NCBI GenBank assembly: GCA_036939755.1
Contig: JALLAZ010000170.1
Location: 1 to 20,460, forward strand
Origin: Stephanodiscus triporus
Taxonomy: Eukaryota > Bacillariophyta > Thalassiosirophyceae > Thalassiosirales > Thalassiosiraceae
Direction of reading: 5' to 3'
Length of the DNA: 20,460 bases
The position numbers and the translations under genes are program-made. The notes under the pieces were generated by a model, which was not told where the DNA came from, did not search any database, and saw nothing but the letters and a program-made list of their open reading frames with translations. Positions within the stretch are counted from its first letter, which is position 1. Every line of letters starts with the position of its first letter. Shown here one piece after another: positions 1 to 7,681 of this stretch.

Positions 1-62
1 CGTCGTCGGCGCGCGGCGTCGGCGGCGTCGGTCGCCGCGGCATCGGAGGCAACGGCAACGGC

Positions 63-1394
63 ATGTCCGGACCTTTCCTCGTCGGGCGGGCGTTCGAGGA
101 GCTTTGTCGACGATGCGACGGATCGGTGGTCTACGTTTCGCTCCTCGGGGCGGCGCCGGGCGGAGGCGCGTTGGACGTCGACGATATTATTATGTACGGC
201 GACGCGAGTCCGGACGCTGCGCGCGAAAATCGCCGCGACGACGACGACGACGGCGGCGATGATAATGATCGCGATGCCGATGACGATGATGATCACGAAG
301 ATGATGATGATCATCATCATCATCGTGATCATCGCGGCAGACTCGAGGGCAGAAATAATGAATCCGATCCGACTCGGAGGGATGCATCGATGCGAAGATT
401 TCGGCGATATGGAGCGTGCGTGGACCTATCCTCCGATCCATTCGGCTGGGAGGGAGATCAACACGACGACGACGACGACGACGACGACGACGTCGCCGTC
501 GCGGATCGAAACGACGACGATCGATGCGACTCGTCGTTCGTGCGGAGGTGCACGATGAAAAAATTGCGTCCCGTCGCGCTGGCGATTCGACGTGCCGCGG
601 CATCGGTCGAATCCCGTCGTCCGTCGGATGGACGCGATCGACGCGATACGACGACCGCCGTGCGTCGACGATTACGACGACGACGGGCCGTGCCGATAAT
701 TTTCGATACGATCACACCGCTGCTGAATTTGCACGGCGTCGAACGAGTGATCGCGCTGCTCAAGTGTCTGAGGATGGTACATCCGTCCGTATTATCTCCC
801 ATTGTCGTGCCCGTCCTCCACGAATCGATACGACCGTCGGAAATGAGATATCTCGAGGACGTGTCGGATGCGATGGTGCATCTCAAGTTAATGGATGCAT
901 CGTTGAACGGTGGCGATAATGGATCGTCTGCCTCTGCCAATGATGCCAGCAACTCGAACAACGCAGCGACAGTTGTTTCTTTCGGTATGATGGACTTGGT
1001 TCGACGTGGCGGAGGCGGAGTTGTGGGCGGGATACGGGGAGGTAAACTCATGCACCATTGTGTCCCCTTACGTATTATGAGGTCGTCGGCATCATCAATC
1101 GGTCGAGGTGATCATATGGATGTGCGAGGGAGCTATTATTGGATTTTCGATAATCATAGTGACTTTGATGCCACGGAAGATTTTGGCGACAAGGCGCGAC
1201 CAAAGCAAGCGCTGACCAATCAATCGTCTGGGAGATCCACCAAGTCTATGAATGCCGAGGCAGGAGACCAGCGGAAGCAAGGCTCGTCGAATGTAACTGC
1301 AAGCTCCGGTCCACGGATTTATTATGAGGATAATGATCCAGAGTTTGATGATTACGATGAAGAGGAAGGTTTAGATGATGATCTTGATCTTTGA
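63..1394 (+). CDS. ELP5: Elongator complex subunit ELP5, probably 5'-partial
   Basis: ELP5 is part of the Elp4-5-6 subcomplex of Elongator, which modifies wobble uridines of tRNA. Three segments match the family: DPFGW near residues 125-129 (human has DPLNW); the core from VPIIFDTITPLL (about 210-275), with alternating strands and helices and VLHESI, like the human LLHEEL; and the acidic tail at 419-443 (IYYEDND...DDDLDL), which closely follows the human ELP5 end IFYEPDAYDD...DDDLDI. At 443 codons it is longer than the usual 300 or so, because of Asp/His-rich and Arg-rich inserts (about 57-95 and 135-205) encoded by GAC/GAT repeats. The frame stays open upstream to base 3. Known ELP5 proteins have about 20 more residues before the GPFLVGRAF-like helix, so the real start is probably left of the window. 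An AATAAA lies 69 bases past the stop codon. The family call rests mainly on the core and tail. Confidence 0.8.
   Translation: MSGPFLVGRAFEELCRRCDGSVVYVSLLGAAPGGGALDVDDIIMYGDASPDAARENRRDDDDDGGDDNDRDADDDDDHEDDDDHHHHRDHRGRLEGRNNESDPTRRDASMRRFRRYGACVDLSSDPFGWEGDQHDDDDDDDDDVAVADRNDDDRCDSSFVRRCTMKKLRPVALAIRRAAASVESRRPSDGRDRRDTTTAVRRRLRRRRAVPIIFDTITPLLNLHGVERVIALLKCLRMVHPSVLSPIVVPVLHESIRPSEMRYLEDVSDAMVHLKLMDASLNGGDNGSSASANDASNSNNAATVVSFGMMDLVRRGGGGVVGGIRGGKLMHHCVPLRIMRSSASSIGRGDHMDVRGSYYWIFDNHSDFDATEDFGDKARPKQALTNQSSGRSTKSMNAEAGDQRKQGSSNVTASSGPRIYYEDNDPEFDDYDEEEGLDDDLDL
463..491 (+). repeat. (GAC)n trinucleotide run inside ELP5
   Basis: About nine GAC units encode an Asp run within the ELP5 reading frame. 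Further GAC/GAT/CAT-rich sequence at 235-335 encodes mixed Asp/His. The run makes Arg- and Ser-rich spurious frames on other phases and the other strand. Confidence 0.9.
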
Positions 1395-1510
1395 TTGACT
1401 GCTCCATCACATTCATTAAGTACACACGAACTATCGAATGCCATAATGGGCCGTACGTCTATAATAAAGTTTGCTTATGGTATATATGACGAAAAATATA
1501 ATGAGTGATA
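1395..1510. terminator. Convergent 3' region of ELP5 and kinesin, with AATAAA
   Basis: Only 116 bases separate the ELP5 stop (+) from the kinesin stop (-). AATAAA at 1463-1468 on the plus strand is a plausible poly(A) signal for ELP5. The space is so short that the 3' UTRs probably overlap. The nearest minus-strand AATAAA (TTTATT at 1318-1323) lies inside ELP5 coding sequence. Confidence 0.5.
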
Positions 1511-4500
1511 CTACTTAGACCCCGGCCTGACGGAGGAGCCCCCCTTCCCACCGTATTGGACATGCTTCGTAGCCTTCCCAAGTTCTACCTGGTTAACTCG
1601 CTGAGCAAATCGTAGAGAGCACAAACTCTCGTTGCTGCTCTCGAGCGTCGGACTCAGGTTGACGAACATCAGCGCCTTGCCATCCCCACTGAGGCAATCC
1701 TGGAGGAGGTACGTTAGCTTGGAGTTGCGGAAGGGCACGTGCTTAGATCCGTTGGCGAGGCTGGTGAAGACATCGCCCAGGCAACTCAGGCTCTTGTTGA
1801 TGGCCTGCGTCTCCTTTAGACGCTGTGCATCAGACGCGGCGCCGCTGCGATCGAGGCGCTCGGACCCAGCGAGATCGCAAAGGTTGAGCGCTCCCTGCAC
1901 TGTGGTGCCGCTCTCTTCGTTACTGCCGCAGAGTTGCAGCATGAAAACTGAATGACTCCGCGAGCTTTGTGCGTTCATCTTTGTCGTTGCCACGGATCGA
2001 GCGCGAGCGGCGGCGGATATGACCGCCTCAAGCTGCGCCATGCCGTTGGCCCTGTTCGCTACATCGATGTCGACCGTGTTGATGCCGTCCACGAAGCTCT
2101 TTCCGTCGGCATTCCTCTTGATGGACAACTTAGGCGCCGTCCTTGCGTCGCGCGACTTCGTCGATCCGTCCGAGTTGACCATGACAAGCAGGTCCCGCAA
2201 GTCCTCGTTATAAATCTCGAGGAAGCTCGCCTTCATGGTAAACGTCCATCGCTGCGATTGCATTGCCATAGCCTGGGATAGGATTTGCTCCACTGCCCGC
2301 GGTATAATACCGCGCATGGCACCGTTGCCACTCCCCTGCATCGTGTGCGTTTTGCCCGACCCGGTCTGCCCGTACGAGAAGAGGCAGACGTGGTAGCCGT
2401 CGAGGGCACTTTGGACGAACTCCGACACTTCGTCGAACACCATATCCTGTCCTGTTGAGGGGGCGAATACCTTGTCAAACTTAAAAGCATGTCCCTCGCC
2501 AACATGCTTGCCCAGGATCGTAAGACTCTCCCCGTCGGGAAGGATATCAATGGAAGAATGTCGGGCCGCGGCGCCATCGGTGGGCAGGAAGGGCCGCGTG
2601 CGCACGTAAACGCGGATGTTGCCCCGCAGCTCCTGTATGCGATTGTGCAACGCGCGACGGAGCTGCTCCCCGCTTAGGAGCTTCTCCTCAAGCTCTGCGA
2701 TCCTGCGATCGCGTTCCTCGATGCGCGCCTTCAGGATGGCGGGGTCCTCGTCAGAAGCGCCGTCATCGTCTTCGTCGGAATTGCCCGCGCGGCTTTTGAG
2801 CACGCTCATTTCGAACAATAGCCTCTTCTCTCGTTCTTTCCAATTATCCTCCTTCGCCTGTAGGTCGGCCTTGGCGCGGACCTTGATCTCCTCGAGGTCA
2901 GCGCACGTTGCATTCAGCTGCGCTGTCATAGCGGTGTGTTCCGTCGTCAGGAATTGAAGTTGGATCTCGGCCTCGGTGTTCTGCGACTTGGACGATTCGA
3001 GCTCGCGATAATCCCTCTCGAGCTCGTCGTAATTGCGCATAAGCGTCTCGATCTCCGTGTGAGAGGCGTACACGTCCGACTCGAGGGATACCTTTGTTAT
3101 GCGTAGGCTCTTGATCTCCTCGTCCTTGTTCTTGATCTCCTGGCGCAGTTCCTTGATCTCGTTGTTCGTCTTCAGCCTCTCGCTCCACGAATCCTTTTCT
3201 CCCCCCCCCCCACATCCGATCCCATCGACGCCGCTCGTCGCCGCCCGCGCCTCGCGACCCAATCTGTTGTTCTCCTCCTTGAGGGCCTCGTTCTTCATCT
3301 CGAGCTCCCGGTACCGTTCGTCGGCCTCCACGTTCGCCTGCTGGTGATTCTCGATCTCGGCGCAGAGCCTCTCGCGCTCCCGTACCCACGCATCCTCCCT
3401 CTGGCGCATGCGCGCCTCGAGTGGGGCCTTGGACATGCTGAGCTCCATCTTCTCCCTTTCGAGGCTCTCGATCCGACGCTGCATAGCGTGCAGGCGGGAC
3501 CTCATCGCCGCGGAATCGACGGATTCGATGGGGGACAGGTCCGACGACTGCTGATGCTGCTGATCCTGCTCCGACGGATGACGTCGTTCGACAACAACCG
3601 ACTCGCGTTCCACCACGCAGTCAGTCGACTGGATCCGTCCCTGCACGGACTCGTCCGCCTCATATTTTTCGTTAGATCTCTCGGCAGCGTGACTGGGGTA
3701 GGTCGGCGGCAAAAGCGGCCTCGACCTGCGAGGCTGTTGGTGGTGGTCGCCGGCGGCGGCAGCGGACTGGTGTTCCGACGGCGCGAGGCTCGTCCTCCTC
3801 CTGACCCTGCGCTGCGCGCCGCCCAGGCTGAGCGCGCTCGAGTACCCCCTGCCCGCCTTCGTCTTACCCGGCGTGCTTAACATCGTGGCCGCGCCGTTCG
3901 ACTGGGCGTAGCACCTGACGGATTGGTCCTCCTCCTCGGCGCAGCTCGACGACGAGCGCGACGACGGCGGGTGCTTGAGGCCGACCGCGGGCGTGTCCGG
4001 GGCCGCCGCGCCGCCGCCGCCGCCTCCGAAGAACTGTCCGGAAGCGCCGCCCCCAGGCGTGCCCGGCGGTCCCCCCCTTAGCTTGCGAAGGCGATACCGC
4101 TCCAGCGCGGAGAGGCCGGGGTTGTTGTCCTCCTCGCGGTCGAAACTCATGCCGCCCGACTCGTCCCACGATGGCTGCGCCGTCGAAGCCTCGATCGTCG
4201 TCGGGCCGTCCGCGTCGCGCGCGGCGGGATGACGTAGACTGTGATCCTCGTCGTGACGAGATGACGACGACGCGGACGACGAACGAGCCGGGGCGGTCGT
4301 CCCTCGCCGGCCGTCGTCGACGTCTTTGACCCTCCCGCCGCGATTGCGTCGCCATTCGTCCAGCATGGCGCGACGGTCATTCTTGAGCTCCGCGGCGCCA
4401 CCGCCGCCGACGCCGCAGGAGGGGGATTCGTCGCCGAGATCGAGCAGGAGGCCGCCCCCTCCCCCTCCCCCTCCCCCTCCTCCGAGGCTCGTTCGACGAT

Positions 4501-4579
4501 TGGCCCTCGATCTGGCGTCGCCGAGGGGGGACGCGCCGCCCGGTCCGAGGGACATGCGACTGCGTCGGGAGGCGCTCAT
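1511..4579 (-). CDS. Kinesin-14 family C-terminal motor protein (Ncd/KIFC1 type)
   Basis: This is a minus-end-directed microtubule motor, expected on the spindle. The 1022 residues run from a basic, low-complexity tail (1-340; poly-Gly, Ser/Arg-rich), through a coiled coil (about 345-645, heptad-rich with EIENHQ, ELEREKMEL and similar), to a motor domain (about 650-1005). The neck-to-motor junction ELRGNIRVYVRTRPF near 650-665 is diagnostic of kinesin-14. P-loop GQTGSGKTHT lies near 737-746, switch I SSRSHS near 871-876 and switch II LCDLAGSER near 901-909, followed by KSLSCLGDV and VPFRNSKLTYLLQD. All nucleotide-binding motifs look intact. It has no intron. The ATG at 4579 is the first in frame and opens a basic Ser/Arg tail that could bind microtubules. 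It is divergent from the CDKA gene. A C11 run (3201-3211) and a CCCCCT array (4455-4480) encode Gly runs. Confidence 0.95.
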   Translation of the reverse strand: MSASRRSRMSLGPGGASPLGDARSRANRRTSLGGGGGGGGGGGLLLDLGDESPSCGVGGGGAAELKNDRRAMLDEWRRNRGGRVKDVDDGRRGTTAPARSSSASSSSRHDEDHSLRHPAARDADGPTTIEASTAQPSWDESGGMSFDREEDNNPGLSALERYRLRKLRGGPPGTPGGGASGQFFGGGGGGAAAPDTPAVGLKHPPSSRSSSSCAEEEDQSVRCYAQSNGAATMLSTPGKTKAGRGYSSALSLGGAQRRVRRRTSLAPSEHQSAAAAGDHHQQPRRSRPLLPPTYPSHAAERSNEKYEADESVQGRIQSTDCVVERESVVVERRHPSEQDQQHQQSSDLSPIESVDSAAMRSRLHAMQRRIESLEREKMELSMSKAPLEARMRQREDAWVRERERLCAEIENHQQANVEADERYRELEMKNEALKEENNRLGREARAATSGVDGIGCGGGGEKDSWSERLKTNNEIKELRQEIKNKDEEIKSLRITKVSLESDVYASHTEIETLMRNYDELERDYRELESSKSQNTEAEIQLQFLTTEHTAMTAQLNATCADLEEIKVRAKADLQAKEDNWKEREKRLLFEMSVLKSRAGNSDEDDDGASDEDPAILKARIEERDRRIAELEEKLLSGEQLRRALHNRIQELRGNIRVYVRTRPFLPTDGAAARHSSIDILPDGESLTILGKHVGEGHAFKFDKVFAPSTGQDMVFDEVSEFVQSALDGYHVCLFSYGQTGSGKTHTMQGSGNGAMRGIIPRAVEQILSQAMAMQSQRWTFTMKASFLEIYNEDLRDLLVMVNSDGSTKSRDARTAPKLSIKRNADGKSFVDGINTVDIDVANRANGMAQLEAVISAAARARSVATTKMNAQSSRSHSVFMLQLCGSNEESGTTVQGALNLCDLAGSERLDRSGAASDAQRLKETQAINKSLSCLGDVFTSLANGSKHVPFRNSKLTYLLQDCLSGDGKALMFVNLSPTLESSNESLCSLRFAQRVNQVELGKATKHVQYGGKGGSSVRPGSK
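4455..4485. repeat. CCCCCT-type array encoding poly-Gly in the kinesin tail
   Basis: Repeated CCCCCT units on the plus strand are read on the minus strand as a run of eleven glycines near residue 35 of the kinesin. They are in frame, so they do not disrupt the gene, but they are a likely site of length variation. Confidence 0.85.
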
Positions 4580-4741
4580 CGAGGACTATCTAGAAGAAAT
4601 TGTGATCTATCTACTTTGACAAAAAGGCCCCTTCGTCCCTCCTTCCTTCTTCTCTGGATACGATAATATTATTGATTGAAAATCCTGGAGCAAGGTCTGC
4701 GACTTCTAAGTCGCCGATCCACGCGAGTGTCCGGAGTTTTT

Positions 4742-4749
4742 TTTGGCGC
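4742..4749 (+). promoter_or_regulatory. E2F/DP consensus site TTTGGCGC
   Basis: TTTGGCGC fits the TTTSSCGC consensus exactly. It lies 163 bases upstream of the kinesin ATG and about 500 upstream of the CDKA ATG. E2F sites drive cell-cycle genes in plants and animals; use at this locus is inferred. Confidence 0.5.
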
Positions 4750-4767
4750 ACGTTGTGGTGAGCGATA

Positions 4768-4778
4768 TGACCGTTAGT
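4768..4778 (-). promoter_or_regulatory. MSA-like (three-repeat MYB) site ACTAACGGTCA
   Basis: On the minus strand this matches 10 of 11 positions of the plant mitosis-specific activator consensus YCYAACGGYYA. That element is bound by three-repeat MYB factors and controls G2/M genes. A weaker copy on the plus strand, core CCAACGGCT, lies at 5064-5072. Whether diatoms use it is inference. Confidence 0.4.
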
Positions 4779-4797
4779 GATTCTAGAGTACAATACC

Positions 4798-4819
4798 TAC
4801 TCTGCTCTAGAGTAGAGTA
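4798..4819. repeat. 22-bp near-perfect palindrome
   Basis: The segment reads TACTCTGCTCTAG followed by AGTAGAGTA. It equals its own reverse complement except for one pair (4804/4813). Its right part, CTAGAGTAGAGTA, recurs exactly at 20142-20154. It could be a dimeric protein-binding site or a small hairpin. Confidence 0.7.
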
Positions 4820-5242
4820 CTTAGGTAATTACTTTACTTGCGATATTTTTGTACTTCGTGGGAGTGAAGGGAGTACACTATTTCACGATCGAGATTTGAG
4901 ATTTCCCATGTTCAAATTTCATTCCCTACCGACCTTGTATATTTATATTGGTTCCTATGTTTCTTTTCTACGACAGCATTACAAATCGAAAACGATCCCC
5001 GACCGACAAGCTTCCAGTTTCCAACTTCTCTTCCCAAAACGATGACTCTTATCTTGGAAGAGACCAACGGCTCTCAAGCTTCAGCCCGCCCTCCTCTTCT
5101 CAGCAAACCCCGCCACCAGCAAACAGCATGCCCACCGCCTCGATGCCTGACTACCATAATGACTGACCCTTGTCATTGTGTTATCCATTGATTGGATAGG
5201 AGTATTATTTTTAGGAGCACAACAGAAGAAGTTGCACAGAAT

Positions 5243-6422
5243 ATGGATCGGTAAGTCCACCCAGGCGGCGTTGTAGAGGCACACTGATTTGTCATTGTTC
5301 ACGACAGCGTTGGACAAAGGCAGGAATAGCTTGTATGACGACACCTAGCACTTGCTTCCGAGTGGCTCAGTCGATCGTCGGGTGTGCAGGGCACAAAACA
5401 AGGTCTTTCATGTTGGGACCGCGCTGTTCCTGTTTCATGACCGTCATCCGTTATTCTCGACAAGTCAAAAGACTCAACAACTTTCGTCTCCCTCCTCGCC
5501 TCGCCGACGCGATAAAACGCCGCCAAATCCCAGCTATCAAAAGATCGAAAAGCCAGGCTCTAACCTCGGCGAGGGGACATACGGAGTCGTGTATAAGGCT
5601 CGCGACCTCCACACCAACGAGATCGTCGCGCTGAAACGCATCCGCCTCGAGGTGGAGGATGAGGGCATCCCCTCCACGGCCCTGCGCGAGATATCCCTCC
5701 TGCGGGAGCTCACCCACGAGAACATCGTCGACCTGAAGGATTGCGTCCAGCAGGACGGCAAGCTGTACCTGGTCTTCGAATTCCTCGATCGGGACCTCAA
5801 GAAGGCCCTCGAATCGTACAACGGACTCCTCGATCCAATGCTCGTCAAGTCCTACCTCTTCCAGATGTGCCGGGGACTCGCCTTCTGCCACGCCCGAGGC
5901 GTCATGCACCGCGACCTCAAGCCGCAGAACCTCCTCGTGTCCCGCGACGGGGTCCTCAAGCTCGCCGATTTCGGACTGGCGCGCGCGTTCTGCCCGCCGA
6001 TCCGACCGCTGACGCACGAGGTCGTGACGCTGTGGTACCGCCCCCCCGAGATCCTACTCGGATCGCAAACGTACGCCCCCCCCATGGACGTTTGGGCCAT
6101 CGGTACCATCTTCGTCGAGATGGTCACGAAGCGACCGCTTTTCCCGGGAGATTCCGAGATCGACGAGATATACAAAATCTTCCGACAGCTCGGCACGCCC
6201 AACGAGGTGGTGTGGCCTGGGTGCACCGCCCTGCCGGATTGGAACCCGGCGTTCCCCATCTGGTATAGGAGCTCGTTCTGCAAAGTGTTTTTGGACAACG
6301 TCGACGACAACGGACTGGACCTGCTGGAGAGGTTTTTGGCGTTCAGTCCCAAGGATAGGATTACTGCCAAGGATTCGTTGAACCATCCGTACTTTGATGA
6401 TTTGGACAAGGAGAACATCTAG
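5243..6422 (+). CDS. CDKA2: A-type cyclin-dependent kinase with PSTALRE motif (CDKA2-like), two exons
   Basis: Exons are 5243-5250 and 5534-6422; the intron 5251-5533 runs from GTAAGT to CCCAG. The join ATG GAT CG|C TAT gives MDRYQKIEK, the standard CDK1/2 start, and a 298-residue protein, the usual CDK length. Without the intron the frame opens upstream only at a TTG and gives an unrelated N-terminus. Motifs: GEGTYGVV with inhibitory sites T18/Y19, beta-3 K37, PSTALRE at 49-55 for cyclin binding, HRDLKPQN at 128-135, DFG at 148-150, T-loop [10 protein letters not shown] with activating T163, then PPE. All catalytic residues are present. Four residues (PGSN) sit between YQKIEK and the Gly loop, compared with human CDK1. 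The C-terminus DKENI contains a KEN sequence. In the diatom Phaeodactylum the PSTALRE kinase is CDKA2, the G2/M form. AATAAA lies at 6561-6566. Confidence 0.92.
5251..5533 (+). other. Phase-2 intron of the CDKA gene
   Basis: The donor CG|GTAAGT matches the consensus fully, and the acceptor is AAATCCCAG|C. The 283-bp intron separates an 8-nt coding first exon from the rest and keeps the frame. Support comes from the exact recovery of the conserved CDK N-terminus. Confidence 0.85.
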
Positions 6423-7143
6423 GATGCTTCAATCCGAGGCTATCTATCCAGAGGTATTTCGTTAATTAAGGGGGCTAGTGCTAAAATTTGGGGGGGAGAT
6501 CAATATTCCATGCACTGTTAAGTCGGGTGTGTCGAGATGATTGTATTGTTAGAGTTTCAGAATAAACGTTGCCTAGAACAATGACATGCATAGCTTGTAG
6601 ATCATATGGTTTCGTGCCAGTGTAGACCATCATTTGACTCTATCTGAAGAAGATTGCTTTGACATAAGTGGTTGAACAGCCATTAAAAAAATTATGTTTG
6701 CAATGCAGGAAAGGCCTGAACTTCATATGGAAGAATTGATTATGCGTACAGGTCAACCTTATTCATGAGCGATGTTCAATACACAGGAGCATCTTACTTA
6801 AAATGGATTGCTGTAAGAGGACAGTGTAACAAATCGGTAGAGTATGTCACAAGGATGAAAGATAAATCGATACATCAAACATCCAGACAGATGCTCTTTA
6901 CGAATGCCTTTAAGCGGAGTGATCGTTCCCAAGACATCACAATGGTATAAGTAAATAGCGATCTTACATTAATCACAGACTGCGACATAAGATATGATGT
7001 AAAGAAATAAGAGAAACACGAATGAGCTGATCTGCTGTCGTCGCACAACCTTCTCTCTAGTGGAGTACTTCATAAACGACTGAGATCTGTCCATACTCTC
7101 TACAACCACAGAACACGACGGACCGATATACACGGATCCATGT
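6423..7143. other. Intergenic region downstream of CDKA; no gene seen
   Basis: A/T-rich sequence lies between two convergent stops. It holds AATAAA at 6561-6566, 139 bases past the CDKA stop. Frames at 6765-6950 (+) and 6969-7175 (-) are short, lack recognisable composition, and the second overlaps the terminal exon of the next gene in another phase. Confidence 0.6.
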
Positions 7144-7681
7144 CTAAAGGAGCATTGCAACGCCAGCGGCAGCACATGCTGCCATAGCAGTTCCGATGGT
7201 CACGGCCCTGGGTATAGCAGAATACGACAGGGGAATAGGGCTGGTGTGAGTCATTGATACATCATCGGACAGGTGTAAAAGGTAGTATAATCGTTGGACG
7301 GCGAGAAATGAAACGACGCGAAGAATCGTTGGAAAAGGTTCTCCGGGCTACTTCGACAGTCCGCGCATAAATGATCATCGATCGATTATACACATCAAAT
7401 AGAACCTACCCTGATGTGCCTTCGTCAAACTCCACAGTGACCACTGAGGGAATAATATCCGAAATAGAAAAGGATTCTGTGTCAAGCATCGAGAGGGATT
7501 CGGACATGGATAATTCAAGTCGACGGAACGCCGGTTCGTAATCGAGGAATGCATCGGAGGCATCGCGTCCTTTTGAGAGCGACTTGCGCATTGTCTGGGA
7601 ACGCACGCGAACGAGGGTGGAGGCGTGGGCGGAGGACTTGCACAGGGCGGCGATGGCGGCGGAGATGGCAGAGGTCCTCAT
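7144..7681 (-). CDS. Small two-exon protein with C-terminal hydrophobic anchor, unknown function
   Basis: I do not recognise this protein. Exon 1 is 7681-7410 and exon 2 is 7240-7144. The 169-bp intron (GTAGGT...ACCAG) joins GG|C and keeps the frame, giving 122 residues. The N-terminus MRTSAISAAIAALCK, followed by ASTLVRVRSQTMRK, is Ala/Ser/Arg-rich with no acidic residue for about 38 positions, like a mitochondrial presequence. The middle is Ser/Glu/Asp-rich (LELSMSESLSMLD). The last 20 or so residues, after IPRA, are VTIGTAMAACAAAGVAMLL and then the stop, a likely membrane helix at the very C-terminus, as in tail-anchored or small mitochondrial membrane proteins. Without splicing, exon 1 stops after 91 codons and lacks the anchor. 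Support comes from matching phase, good splice sites and the anchor ending exactly at the stop. Confidence 0.5.

Larger units (their letters stand above)
4580..5242. promoter_or_regulatory. Shared divergent promoter of kinesin-14 and CDKA
   Basis: These 663 bases lie between the start codons of two outward-facing cell-cycle genes. They hold an E2F-type TTTGGCGC (4742-4749), an MSA-like site on the minus strand (4768-4778), a second AACGG core (5066-5070) and a near-palindrome (4798-4819). I see no convincing gene here. Frames of 70-100 codons are present but have no recognisable features. Confidence 0.6.

Noticed and set aside
190..603. Arg-rich minus-strand frame and other frames within the GAC/GAT-rich ELP5 region
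   Set aside because: They are shadows of trinucleotide repeats; composition is pure repeat and no domain is visible, while the plus frame ends in a recognisable ELP5 tail.
4590..5240. Possible transposon remnant in the kinesin/CDKA spacer
   Set aside because: Short GAGTAC-type words and a palindrome are present, but there are no terminal repeats, target duplications or transposase-like frame.
5352..5533. N-terminal extension of the CDK reading frame
   Set aside because: It starts at TTG, not ATG, and has no kinase similarity; a consensus intron explains it and restores the canonical N-terminus.
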